From Nocardioides marinus (GTDB taxonomy: Bacteria > Actinomycetota > Actinomycetes > Propionibacteriales > Nocardioidaceae), in assembly GCF_013408145.1 (NCBI RefSeq), contig NZ_JACBZI010000001.1, forward strand, positions 3,176,001 through 3,240,000: a DNA stretch of 64,000 nucleotides, read 5' to 3'. Every line of letters begins with the position of its first letter. Position 1 is the stretch's first letter. Both the position numbers and the translations under genes were made by a program. Of the stretch, positions 40,472 to 49,189 are shown piece by piece. The notes below the pieces were generated by a model, which made no database searches, was not told the origin of the DNA, and saw only the letters and a list, made by a program, of their open reading frames with translations.

Positions 40472-41428
40472 TCAACGAGTCCGGAGCCATGCCACTGTCT
40501 CCGCTACACCGTCGGCGACCGAAATAGGGTCCGGCCCCGGAAGCAACTGATAGAGTTCCTTCTCCTCGTAAACCATATCAGTCAGCATGTTATTGAGACG
40601 AAAAGTAGTCAACGGCGGCTCAAGGAATTGGGTTGCCTTCAACAGGTCACCCAGGGTGGCAAGCCCCTGAAGGACGGACCTCGGCACGTCCGGCGCAGGT
40701 CGTCGCCCGAGTTGCCGGGCGACCTCATCTGACCAACCATACATGTCCAGAGGTTCCCGGTCCTTCAGCCAGTACACGCCTCGGTCCCACTTGCTTGGCT
40801 CCAAGCCGAGCATTCCCGAGATTTGGGCGACTATGTTCCCCACGTATCCGAATGACTTAACTGGATGCAAGCCAGCTGCTTTGAGGAAACGCCCCCGAGC
40901 CACGACTTTGAAGAAGTCGCCGTATGGCGTGCCGAACCACGGACCCCAGATCGACGTGGGACGAACTATGCACCACTTGTGACTAGCTCTCTGTCGTACC
41001 ACCAATTCACCGACAATTTTGGATTCACCATAAACTGTCGAGGGGGCATAATCAAACACCCCTGCCGGCCTGTGATCTATCGCAAACACTAGACGCGAAC
41101 TTGCATAAATCGTCGGAACGTCGCGCTCATTCGAAACTTCGCAAACATTCTCAACGCCGACGGTATTAGCCGAGTAGTCGGCCAAGGATCTGCCGCCGAG
41201 ATCTGTGCGTGCCGCTAAGTTGATCACGAAATCGGGGTCGAACTCGGCGTACGCTCTCGTCAAGGACTTGAGATCGCGAATGTCGCCGTAGCGATAAAGA
41301 TCCCATTGTTGGGGATCCATCGGAGGTTTCACGTCGTACCCCATGACGTCCGACCCTTGCCGAAGGCTCCTCAATAGATTGGTTCCAATGAACCCACTTG
41401 CACCTGTCACCAGGATGCGACGAGTCAC
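40472..41428 (-). CDS. NAD-dependent epimerase/dehydratase (extended SDR)
   Basis: 318 residues. ILVTGASGFIGTNLLRSL (NAD loop, residues 5-22), GDIRD, VINLAARTDLGG, YASSRLVF, and TVYGESKIVGE (Tyr-x3-Lys). The C-terminal domain (IWGPWFGTPYGDFFKVVARGRFL, SFGYVGNI) is that of nucleotide-sugar epimerases. The substrate cannot be read from sequence. Overlaps the acetyltransferase gene by 4 nt. Probably provides one of the polymer's sugars. Confidence 0.83.
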   Translation of the reverse strand: MTRRILVTGASGFIGTNLLRSLRQGSDVMGYDVKPPMDPQQWDLYRYGDIRDLKSLTRAYAEFDPDFVINLAARTDLGGRSLADYSANTVGVENVCEVSNERDVPTIYASSRLVFAIDHRPAGVFDYAPSTVYGESKIVGELVVRQRASHKWCIVRPTSIWGPWFGTPYGDFFKVVARGRFLKAAGLHPVKSFGYVGNIVAQISGMLGLEPSKWDRGVYWLKDREPLDMYGWSDEVARQLGRRPAPDVPRSVLQGLATLGDLLKATQFLEPPLTTFRLNNMLTDMVYEEKELYQLLPGPDPISVADGVAETVAWLRTR

Positions 41429-41994
41429 TGGCGGAAATCCTCTCTGACATGGCGGGTTGCTACTGGCCGAGCTGGGACGCCGCCAACCACTTGGTACTGA
41501 CCAACTGGAGCGGTGACTACTGCTCCGGGCAAGACCACTGAGCCCTCCTCAATAGTGACGCCTGGGCCCACGAAAGCCCTGGACGCAACCCAGACCCCGG
41601 GACCCAAGACAATGGGCCTATTGGCATATCTAAAAGCACGATCTCTAATGTCGTGGCCCGCGGCAGCGAGAAAGACGTCGTGCGCTAACGCGGTATCGTT
41701 CTTCAAGTGGACGGTATCCAAGTTCAGGATCATGGTCCCCTCGCCGATCCACACGTCGTCATCACAGATCAGTTTCCACGGGAAATGAATCCTGACGCCC
41801 GGCCGGATATAGAATCGTTTGCCGATCTTCGCGCCGAAACGGCGGAGTACGATCTCTTTTGCTCGACTCGGCCAAGGAAAAGTGGTCTCTATGAATAGAA
41901 ACCGAGCCAACCTCCAAGCCACCTCGACCCAAACCGGTCGACCACGGTCTAGATCCGCTCGAAAGTCAGCCAGTCGTGGGTAAGTGCTGCTCAT
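41425..41994 (-). CDS. Left-handed beta-helix acetyltransferase (WcaF/maltose O-acetyltransferase type)
   Basis: 189 residues. Hexapeptide repeats from about residue 55 to the end (IGKRFYIRPGVRIHFPWKLICDDDVWIGEGTMIL, RPIVLGPGVWVASRAFVGPGVTIEEGSVVLPGAVVT), ending PVGQYQVVGGVPARPV, the usual close of a CoA-dependent sugar acetyltransferase. The candidate catalytic His lies in AAAGHDIRD. The N-terminal FLFIETTFPWPSRAKEIVLRRFGAKIG matches the WcaF subgroup. Likely decorates the polysaccharide. Overlaps by 4 nt on both sides. Confidence 0.88.
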   Translation of the reverse strand: MSSTYPRLADFRADLDRGRPVWVEVAWRLARFLFIETTFPWPSRAKEIVLRRFGAKIGKRFYIRPGVRIHFPWKLICDDDVWIGEGTMILNLDTVHLKNDTALAHDVFLAAAGHDIRDRAFRYANRPIVLGPGVWVASRAFVGPGVTIEEGSVVLPGAVVTAPVGQYQVVGGVPARPVATRHVREDFRQ

Positions 41995-43100
41995 CCCCAG
42001 ACTCCTCCGTCCGTGGCCGCCTGGTAGACATTCTCTAGTGTGTCCGCCACCGCCTCAACGGAAAAATATTGCTGAACCGTGTTGATAGCTGCGTCGGAGC
42101 AAACAGCCCACACGCGCTCAGTTTCAAGAAGCTTGAGGACGCCTTCCGCCATCGACTCCGGCGTTCCGTCCGTGACGACGACACCGGCACTGCCTTCTAG
42201 TTCAGCCGAGATGCCGGTTTGGTCGGTGATTACCGATGGCAGTCCATGGCTCATGGCTTCAAGCAGTGACATCGGGAACGGCTCATTCACACTGGGCAGG
42301 ACGTAGATCGATGAGTCCGTGTAGACACTTGCGACATTCGGTGGGGAAACTGGCCCCACATAATCGATGAGACCGCTAGGCAGGGACTCGATCATGCGTC
42401 GGACCTCCGGCAGATCCCCTTCGTCGGGACCGTAGATCGCGAACTCCGCGTCGAGTCCTCGCTGCGCAAGAATCCTTACCATCTCTACGAAAGCCGGTGC
42501 GCGCTTACGAGGCGCTAGACGAGCTAGAAAAATCACTCTTGGACGCTCTCGCCATCGGGCTCGCGTCGCTGGCATTGTAACGCCGTTTCGAATGGACTCG
42601 ATCAACTGCGGACCCCTCGAAATATTGGCGATCTCCAACTCTTCCCGCTCCGTTAGCGTCAGGTGTATGGCCCTTGCATACGCATATCGGACGAAGATTC
42701 TGTCCATCAGCCTGGCGACTCGGCGTTGGTCGCGGACGATCATGCCGTGCGCTTGCAAGACCAGGGGGGTCCGTCCCGGCGTCAGACGAGGTAACGCCAC
42801 CTGAACCAAGTCTCGGGAGTAGTGGAGGTGCACCACATCATGACTCCGCGCAAGTTTGCGATAGCGCAGCAGCAATCCCGGCGAGATCGTGCCAAAGAAG
42901 CTCCTCGTAACTCGGAAAGCGCGATGTCGCTTGATCGAGATGCCCGGCGCCGATATGGGGGCCTCTCCGTCCCAGCCCATGAGCAAGGTGACCTCGTGTC
43001 CCCGTTCGGACAACGACGCGCACTGTGAAAGCGCGACGGTCAACGGTCCGCCATAGCTGCCGAGGCTGTCGAGATAGGTCACGACTTGGAGGATTCTCAC
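41991..43100 (-). CDS. Glycosyltransferase family 4
   Basis: 369 residues, GT-B fold. N-terminal RILQVVTYLDSLGSYGGPLTVALSQCASLSERGHEVTLL, a middle VIFLARLAPRKRAPAFVEMVRILAQRGLDAEFAIYGPDEGD, and the C-terminal donor-binding VLPSVNEPFPMSLLEAMSHGLPSVITD with the E-x7-E pattern. GTG 43100 is chosen because it starts right at the first beta strand; a longer GTG at 43163 would add an Arg-rich 21-residue leader and cannot be ruled out, since neither has a well-spaced ribosome site. Acts on cytoplasmic lipid-linked intermediates. Confidence 0.87.
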   Translation of the reverse strand: MRILQVVTYLDSLGSYGGPLTVALSQCASLSERGHEVTLLMGWDGEAPISAPGISIKRHRAFRVTRSFFGTISPGLLLRYRKLARSHDVVHLHYSRDLVQVALPRLTPGRTPLVLQAHGMIVRDQRRVARLMDRIFVRYAYARAIHLTLTEREELEIANISRGPQLIESIRNGVTMPATRARWRERPRVIFLARLAPRKRAPAFVEMVRILAQRGLDAEFAIYGPDEGDLPEVRRMIESLPSGLIDYVGPVSPPNVASVYTDSSIYVLPSVNEPFPMSLLEAMSHGLPSVITDQTGISAELEGSAGVVVTDGTPESMAEGVLKLLETERVWAVCSDAAINTVQQYFSVEAVADTLENVYQAATDGGVWG

Positions 43101-43195
43101 CTCCCGACCACGCGATCGAAGTCGTGCCACTGACAAACGCAGGTTGCGTCTTCGGGAGACCACATCATGCTATGCGAAGGTCCGCGCTCGAGGGC

Positions 43196-44494
43196 TCACA
43201 GGAGCATGCCCGCGCCAACAGTGACACCGCTAGCCTCGTCAATGAGAATGAAGGAGCCCGTCGCGCGGTTCTTGCTGTACGAATCGCATAGGAGTGGCAA
43301 TGTGGTCCGAAGCTGGACCCGCCCGATCTCGTTCACCCCGAGTTCCTTGGTCTCCTGATCACGGTGGAGCGTGTTGACGTCCAAGCGATACTGAATGTCC
43401 TTGACCAACGCTCGCGCCGTGCGCGTCGTGTGCTTGATGGCCAGTTTCTGGCGCGGCTTGAGAGGGGCGGTCGTCATCCAGCAGACCATGGCGTCGATGT
43501 CCTGACTGGGCTGCGGCGCGTTCTTGATGCGCGCAATCATGTCGCCCCGGGAGACGTCGACATCGTCGGCGAGGCTAATCGTCACGCTCATTGGCGGGAA
43601 CGCTTCCGGCACCTCCTGGTCGAAGAGCTCGATCTTGGAGATCGTGGACGTCATGCCCGACGGAAGGACGACCACCTCGTCGCCGGGCTTCAGCACGCCG
43701 CCGGCAACCTGTCCCGCGTACCCACGGTAGTCGTGGAACTCGTCCGACTTCGGACGCACGACGTACTGTACGGGGAACCGCGCGTCGATCAGGTCTCGGT
43801 CCGAGGCGACGTGCACGTGCTCGAGGTGGTGCATCAGCGTGGGTCCGGAGTACCACGGCATGTTCTCGCTGCGGTTGACCACGTTGTCGCCCTGGAGTGC
43901 TGAGATCGGGATGACCTCGAGGTCGGGGATCGACAGCTTGGTCGCAAACTGAGTGAACTCGTCGTGAATCTTCTCGTAGATCGTCTCGTCGAAATCGACT
44001 AGGTCCATCTTGTTGATGGCCAGCACCAGGTGGGGAACGCGCAGCAGCGAGAGGATCACTGCGTGCCGGCGAGACTGCTCGGTCAGGCCCTGACGGGCGT
44101 CCACCAGCACCAGTCCGAGGTCAGCGGTCGAGGCGCCTGTCACCATGTTCCGGGTGTACTGCACGTGGCCCGGGGTGTCGGCGATGATGAACTTCCGATT
44201 CGGCGTCGCGAAGTAGCGGTAGGCCACGTCGATGGTGATGCCCTGCTCGCGCTCGGAGCGAAGTCCGTCGGTGAGCAGAGCCAGGTCGGTGTAGTCGTAG
44301 CCCTTGCCCTTCGAGGTCGCCTCGACGGCCTCGAGCTGGTCCTCGAAGATGGACTTGGAGTCCAGCAGCAGACGACCAATGAGCGTGGACTTGCCGTCGT
44401 CGACGGAGCCGGCGGTCGCGAAGCGCAGCAGGTCCATGTTGGTGGTGACGTTCTCGACGGCCTGTTCGCCGGCGGTGGGGGTGTCGGTGGCCAT
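43196..44494 (-). CDS. cysN: Sulfate adenylyltransferase large subunit, GTPase
   Basis: 432 residues. Drives ATP sulfurylation of sulfate by GTP hydrolysis with CysD. EF-Tu-like GTPase: GSVDDGKSTLIGRLL (about 29-43), DTPGHVQYTRNM, NKMDLVDF; two beta-barrel domains follow. No C-terminal APS-kinase fusion, which is instead at 49-51 kb in another protein. Start ATG 44494 shares one base with the cysD stop (TGATG), so translation is coupled. Lies between glycan genes, far from any visible sulfite reductase gene. Confidence 0.95.
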   Translation of the reverse strand: MATDTPTAGEQAVENVTTNMDLLRFATAGSVDDGKSTLIGRLLLDSKSIFEDQLEAVEATSKGKGYDYTDLALLTDGLRSEREQGITIDVAYRYFATPNRKFIIADTPGHVQYTRNMVTGASTADLGLVLVDARQGLTEQSRRHAVILSLLRVPHLVLAINKMDLVDFDETIYEKIHDEFTQFATKLSIPDLEVIPISALQGDNVVNRSENMPWYSGPTLMHHLEHVHVASDRDLIDARFPVQYVVRPKSDEFHDYRGYAGQVAGGVLKPGDEVVVLPSGMTSTISKIELFDQEVPEAFPPMSVTISLADDVDVSRGDMIARIKNAPQPSQDIDAMVCWMTTAPLKPRQKLAIKHTTRTARALVKDIQYRLDVNTLHRDQETKELGVNEIGRVQLRTTLPLLCDSYSKNRATGSFILIDEASGVTVGAGMLL

Positions 44495-45408
44495 CAGAAG
44501 TAGCCCTCCTTCTTGCGGTCTTCCATGGCGGCCTCGGAGAACTTGTCGTCACCGCGTGTGGCGCCACGCTCGGTGACGCGTGCGACGGCGATCTCCTCGA
44601 TGATCTCCTCCACCGTGCTGGCCGTGGACTCCACGCAGCCGGTGAGGGTGATGTCGCCACAGGTGCGGAAACGGACGGTGCGCTCCTCGGCGACCTCGCC
44701 GTCCTTGCACGGGTTGAGCGGCGTCTCGGTCATCAACATGCCGCCGCGCTCGAAGACCCGCCGCTGGTGGGAGAAGTAGATCGAGGGAATCTCGATGCCC
44801 TCCCGGGCGATGTAGGACCACACGTCGAGCTCGGTCCAGTTCGAGATCGGGAAGATCCGCATGTGCTCGCCCTCGTGGAGGCGGCCGTTGTAGAGGTTCC
44901 AGAGCTCGGGGCGCTGGTTCTTGGGGTCCCACTGGCCGAACTCGTCGCGGTGGGAGTAGACGCGCTCCTTGGCGCGGGCCTTCTCCTCATCACGCCGGCC
45001 TCCGCCGAAGGCGGCGGTGAAGCCGTTCTCCTCGATGGCGTTGAGCAGCGTGCCGATCTGCAGACGGTTGCGCGAGGTCTTGCCGTCGTCGACGACCACG
45101 CCGTTGGCGATGGCGTCGTCGATGCTGGCGACCACGATGTTGACGCCCAGGCGGTTGACCCAATTGTCACGGGTCTGGAGCACCTCGGGGAAGTCCAAGC
45201 CCGTGTCGACCTGCAACATCGGGAAGGGGATCTTCGCCGGGTAGAAGGCCTTCTCGGCCAGTCGGAGCATCACGATGGAGTCCTTGCCGCCGCTAAACAT
45301 CAGCACCGGCTTCTCGAACTCCGCCGCGACCTCGCGGAAGATGTGGATCGACTCCGCCTCAAGCTGGTCGAGCTGACTCAGCCGGTAGTCGGCGTGGGTG
45401 TCGGGCAT
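44494..45408 (-). CDS. cysD: Sulfate adenylyltransferase small subunit
   Basis: 304 residues, PP-loop enzyme making adenosine 5'-phosphosulfate from ATP and sulfate. VLMFSGGKDSIVMLRLAEKAF carries the PP-loop, LQVDTGLDFPEV and FGGGRRDEEKARAKER follow, and the C-terminus SEAAMEDRKKEGYF is invariant in the family. ATG 45408 is chosen by alignment of the N-terminus (HADYRLSQLDQLEAESIHIFREV); GGAGAGG is about 11 nt upstream. It forms a cysD-cysN operon. Confidence 0.96.
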   Translation of the reverse strand: MPDTHADYRLSQLDQLEAESIHIFREVAAEFEKPVLMFSGGKDSIVMLRLAEKAFYPAKIPFPMLQVDTGLDFPEVLQTRDNWVNRLGVNIVVASIDDAIANGVVVDDGKTSRNRLQIGTLLNAIEENGFTAAFGGGRRDEEKARAKERVYSHRDEFGQWDPKNQRPELWNLYNGRLHEGEHMRIFPISNWTELDVWSYIAREGIEIPSIYFSHQRRVFERGGMLMTETPLNPCKDGEVAEERTVRFRTCGDITLTGCVESTASTVEEIIEEIAVARVTERGATRGDDKFSEAAMEDRKKEGYF

Positions 45409-45614
45409 GCGAAACAGACCTCTCCTCTGGGAAGCAGGCCTCATCGTAGCCATGCGCGGCCCGTGCGCCACTCCGCAGTGCCGCGGCGGGACGGCGGCTG
45501 TGTCGGTTCTCATGGCCCGACGATCTTTACCGACGACTATGTCGTCGAGGTTGCGTCGTCGTGACGACTGCCGGTGTTCACGACGAGGTCGCTGCCGCGG
45601 CGTACCCAGGAGCC

Positions 45615-46781
45615 ATGAAGATCGCCGTCGCCGGCCTGGGCTACGTGGGCCTTGCCAACGCCGTCATCCTCGCCCAGCATCACCAGGTGTGGGCCGTGGA
45701 CGTCGACCAGTCACGGGTCGACGCCGTCAACGAGCGGCGCAGCCCCATCGTGGACGACGACCTGAGCGAGTACCTCGCCCACTGGGCGCTCGACCTCCGG
45801 GCGACCACGGACACCACGGCCGCGTACGCCGCGGCCTCCTTCGTCGTCGTCGCGACCCCGACGGACTACGACCCTGCGACCCACCACTTCGACACGCGCA
45901 CCGTCGAGCAGGTGATCCGCGACGTGCGCGAGATCAACCCCACAGCCGTGATCGTCGTCAAGTCCACGGTCCCGGTCGGCTTCACCGCGCGCATGCGCGG
46001 CGAGCACCTGGGGGCGCACATCGTGTTCAGCCCCGAGTTCCTCCGTGAGGGACGAGCCCTCCACGACAACCTGCACCCTTCCCGCATCGTGGTGGGCGAC
46101 CGCACCGAGGACGGCAAGCGGTTCGCCGACCTGTTGGTCGAAGGGGCGGCCGACAAGACCGTTCCCGTCCTGCTGACTGACTCGGCCGAGGCGGAGGCGA
46201 TCAAGCTCTTCTCCAACACCTACCTGGCGCTGCGGGTGGCCTACTTCAACGAGCTCGACACCTACGCCGCACGCCACGGGCTGTCGACCGCCCAGATCAT
46301 CGGGGGCGTCGGTCTCGACCCCCGGATCGGCAACCACTACAACAACCCGAGCTTCGGCTACGGCGGCTACTGCCTGCCCAAGGACACCCGGCAGCTCCAG
46401 GCCAACTACCAGGACGTCCCGCAGAACCTGATCAGCGCGATCGTCACTGCCAACACGACCCGCAAGGACTTCGTCGCCGCTGACATCCTGCGCCGCTCCC
46501 CCCGAACTGTGGGCGTCTACCGCCTGGTGATGAAGGAGGGCTCGGACAACTTCCGGATGTCCTCCATCCAGGGCGTGATGAAGCGGCTCAAGGCAAAGGG
46601 AGTCGAGGTCGTCGTGTACGAGCCCACCCTCGACTCTGACTCGTTCTTCAACTCTGAGGTCGTCCACGACCTCGGAGAGTTCAAGGCCCGCTGCGACCTG
46701 ATCATCGCCAACCGCCGCGCCGAGGAGCTCGACGACGTCGAGGACCGCGTCTATACCCGCGACATCTACGGAAGGGACTAG
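45615..46781 (+). CDS. UDP-glucose/GDP-mannose dehydrogenase family protein
   Basis: 388 residues. NAD-dependent oxidation of a nucleotide sugar to its uronic acid. [19 protein letters not shown] (NAD loop), [52 protein letters not shown], and [14 protein letters not shown] with the catalytic Cys. The C-terminal domain has [10 protein letters not shown]. It resembles the short Ugd type, probably UDP-glucose 6-dehydrogenase. ATG 45615 begins at the Rossmann strand, though AGGAG is only 2 nt upstream; GTG 45561 would add 18 residues. Confidence 0.9.
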   Translation: MKIAVAGLGYVGLANAVILAQHHQVWAVDVDQSRVDAVNERRSPIVDDDLSEYLAHWALDLRATTDTTAAYAAASFVVVATPTDYDPATHHFDTRTVEQVIRDVREINPTAVIVVKSTVPVGFTARMRGEHLGAHIVFSPEFLREGRALHDNLHPSRIVVGDRTEDGKRFADLLVEGAADKTVPVLLTDSAEAEAIKLFSNTYLALRVAYFNELDTYAARHGLSTAQIIGGVGLDPRIGNHYNNPSFGYGGYCLPKDTRQLQANYQDVPQNLISAIVTANTTRKDFVAADILRRSPRTVGVYRLVMKEGSDNFRMSSIQGVMKRLKAKGVEVVVYEPTLDSDSFFNSEVVHDLGEFKARCDLIIANRRAEELDDVEDRVYTRDIYGRD

Positions 46782-46782
46782 C

Positions 46783-46897
46783 GGGCGAAGCCCGAATAGC
46801 CCCGTTCTCCCTCGCCTTGATACGAAAACGCTGAGAGGTTCGCGGGACAGAAAGGGCGCACGAGGGGGCACCGTCCCAAGCCGGCAGCCTAGGCTGC
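46783..46897. terminator. Short hairpins between convergent ugd-like and glycosyltransferase genes
   Basis: CGGGCGAAGCCCG at 46783-46795 follows the dehydrogenase stop by 1 nt. GCAGCCTAGGCTGC at 46884-46897 is a perfect palindrome 3 nt beyond the stop of the convergent glycosyltransferase. Both are short; termination is inferred from position. Confidence 0.4.
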
Positions 46898-46900
46898 AGA

Positions 46901-48118
46901 TCACTGCCCCCTAGACAACAGGGACAGGACCCAAGCCCGGTATCCAGCGATCGCGGCATCAGCAGAGAGGGCCTCGCGGGCATACTTGAGTCCGGCGAAG
47001 CCCACGGCGTCGAGGTCGGCAACAGCAACAGCCTCGAGTTGGTCTGCCAAACGTTCCGGCTCTCCTGGTGTCACGACCGTTCCAGCTCCACTCATCGTAA
47101 CCTCGTGGGCTGCCGCACTCTCGGCCTCCGTCACGGCAACGACCGGACGCGCAGCAGCGAAGTAGGTGGTGAGCTTCGACGGCACGCACATCTCCTTCAT
47201 GCCCGGGCGCTCGTGCAGCAGGAGGGCGTCCGCTGCCGCCAGCGTGTCCATGAAGGATTCGGCTGGTAGGGCATCCATGAACTCGAGAGATCGGATGCCG
47301 CGTCCGAGTTCTTCGAGTGCCACGCGCTGACCGCCGTTGCCGATCAGCACCAACCGCACCGACGCGCCTCTGTCGTCCAACAACTGGGCGACTGGCAACA
47401 GGTGCTCGAGCCCCTGCTTGGCCCCCATGTTGCCCGCGTGCACGACCGTCATCCGCCCGTCATCCCACCCCAGTTCTCGACGTCGCGCCTCGCGATCCCC
47501 GGTGGCCGGCGTGACGTGGGTCCAGTTCGGGATGACAGTAAGGCCGCGTCGGTCCAGGCCGAAGTCACGGCTGATGACGTCGGCCATCCGCTGATGGATG
47601 GCCACCACCCCAGAGGCCCTGCGAAGCAGAGCCCGCTCGAATCTGTGCACCGCTCCATCAAACTTGCCACCGAGCAATCCGAGCTCGGCGAATGCCTTGC
47701 TGTAGAGGTCCTGCACGACCACGCCGACCGGCACACCCCAGCGTCGCCCCAGCGTCAGCGCTGAAGCAACCGGGGCCAGCGCGGGCGAGACACTGATGAT
47801 GACATCGGGTCGGGCCACTCCAGGCGCCAGAGCCCGAGTCGTGAAGGCCGCCTCGCTGAGGATCCGTCCCACCCCGGTCGGGGTGCGGGGGAGGTAGTGC
47901 TTGACCCGGTGCACGCGGACACCATCGATCTCTTCCAGCGAGCGCCAACCTCCGTACCCGTCGGCCACCCTCCACTCCGGGTAGTGCGGGTGCGCCGTCA
48001 CCACGTCGACGTCGAAGTCCTCGGTAAGGCCCGACGCCATTCCTGCCGTGTAGGGCGCGATGCCGGTCTGTTCGGGGGCGTAGTTGAGGCCAAGCACGAG
48101 GACGCGGGGTCGGGACAT
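46901..48118 (-). CDS. WcaI-like glycosyltransferase (GT4)
   Basis: 405 residues. The N-terminal RVLVLGLNYAPEQTGIAPYTAGMASGL and TAHPHYPEWRV are highly typical of colanic-acid-type WcaI glycosyltransferases. VIPNWTHVTPATGDREARRRELGW, VVHAGNMGAKQGLEHLLPVAQLL and ERPGMKEMCVPSKLTTYFAAARPVVA make up the donor half. ATG 48118 has GAGGAG 4-5 nt upstream. It runs convergent with the dehydrogenase gene. Adds a sugar (fucose in the E. coli relative) to the repeat unit, which fits the gmd/fcl genes nearby; this substrate is inferred. Confidence 0.88.
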   Translation of the reverse strand: MSRPRVLVLGLNYAPEQTGIAPYTAGMASGLTEDFDVDVVTAHPHYPEWRVADGYGGWRSLEEIDGVRVHRVKHYLPRTPTGVGRILSEAAFTTRALAPGVARPDVIISVSPALAPVASALTLGRRWGVPVGVVVQDLYSKAFAELGLLGGKFDGAVHRFERALLRRASGVVAIHQRMADVISRDFGLDRRGLTVIPNWTHVTPATGDREARRRELGWDDGRMTVVHAGNMGAKQGLEHLLPVAQLLDDRGASVRLVLIGNGGQRVALEELGRGIRSLEFMDALPAESFMDTLAAADALLLHERPGMKEMCVPSKLTTYFAAARPVVAVTEAESAAAHEVTMSGAGTVVTPGEPERLADQLEAVAVADLDAVGFAGLKYAREALSADAAIAGYRAWVLSLLSRGQ

Positions 48119-48157
48119 GGGTCTCCTCGGAGTCGTGGGCGTCGCCATTCTTCCTGG

Positions 48158-49189
48158 TCAGGCCTGAGGCGGTGCGTCGTCCTCGTCACGTGGCGACGAC
48201 GACCGGCGTCCCGCGTAGTTCCAGGTGTCGAGCTCGCTGACCGTCGGTGCGCCCATGAACGGCAGCCCCTGCTCCTTGCGCAGGAAGCCCCAGATGATCG
48301 GGAGCAGGAGCAGCACGGCAAGGCCGACGACGGCGATGAGCACCGGGTGGGTCTCCTCGCGGCCCAGCGGCGCCCATCCGGCCTTGTCGAGCAGCGCGAC
48401 GCCCGACATCGTCAGGACCACCACGATGCCGCGGCGGATGTAGGACTGCGGGACACGCGGCGCGATCTTGGCGCCCAGCAGCGTGCCCGGCACCGAGCCT
48501 AGGATCAGTGGGATCGCGATGCCCCAGTCGAGACCGTGGATAGCGATGTTGGCGATCGCCGCGGCCAGCACCAACGGGACAGCCTGCACCAGGTCGGTGC
48601 CGACCAACTTCACAGCTGAGAGCCCCGGGTAGAGCATCAGCAGGGCGATCATGATGACCGAGCCCGAGCCCACGCTGGTGATGCCGACCAGCAGGCCGCC
48701 GAGCATCCCGACGAGCAGCGTCGGGATCGGCCGTACCGGCGGGTTGGGGTCACCCGGGTCGCCGCCGGAGCGGACACGCCGGAGGTTGATGTAGAGCCGC
48801 AGCGCATAGGTCGCCGCGGCGAAGAGCAGCGCGAAGCCGATGCTCAGCTTGAGCACCCGGTCGAGCTCCTCGGCGTCGGTCGTAAACGCCTTGACCATGT
48901 AGGGCCCCACGAAGGCCATCGGGACCGAGCCGATGATCAGCCACATCGCGAGCTTGAGGTTCGGCGAGCCCTCCTTGGCATGCACCACCGCGCCACCGGT
49001 CTTGTAGACCGCGGCCGCGGTGAGGTCAGCCGTGACGACCGTGGCGGCCTCGCCGCCGCCCACGCCGAGGAAGATCAGCGCCGGCGTCATCAGGGCGCCG
49101 CCGCCCATGCCGGTCAACCCGACCACGACACCGACGACGAAGCCGGCGACCGCGATCGAGAGGGCCGTGAGGGTGAGGATGTCGATCAC
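48158..49189 (-). CDS. TauE/SafE-family anion permease
   Basis: 343 residues, about eight membrane segments in two inverted halves (GFVVGVVVGLTGMGGGALMTPALIFL and LLVGMLGGLLVGITSVGSGSVIMIALL carry the paired G-G/S-G-S signatures). Family members export or import sulfite, sulfoacetate or sulfate. GTG 49189 overlaps the stop of the CysC fusion by 4 nt (GTGA), so the transporter is tied to sulfate activation. A cytoplasmic C-terminal tail is acidic (DEDDAPPQA). Confidence 0.9.
   Translation of the reverse strand: MIDILTLTALSIAVAGFVVGVVVGLTGMGGGALMTPALIFLGVGGGEAATVVTADLTAAAVYKTGGAVVHAKEGSPNLKLAMWLIIGSVPMAFVGPYMVKAFTTDAEELDRVLKLSIGFALLFAAATYALRLYINLRRVRSGGDPGDPNPPVRPIPTLLVGMLGGLLVGITSVGSGSVIMIALLMLYPGLSAVKLVGTDLVQAVPLVLAAAIANIAIHGLDWGIAIPLILGSVPGTLLGAKIAPRVPQSYIRRGIVVVLTMSGVALLDKAGWAPLGREETHPVLIAVVGLAVLLLLPIIWGFLRKEQGLPFMGAPTVSELDTWNYAGRRSSSPRDEDDAPPQA

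Noticed and set aside
45409..45614. Riboswitch or S-box upstream of cysD
   Set aside because: The gap is short and shows no conserved junction structure.
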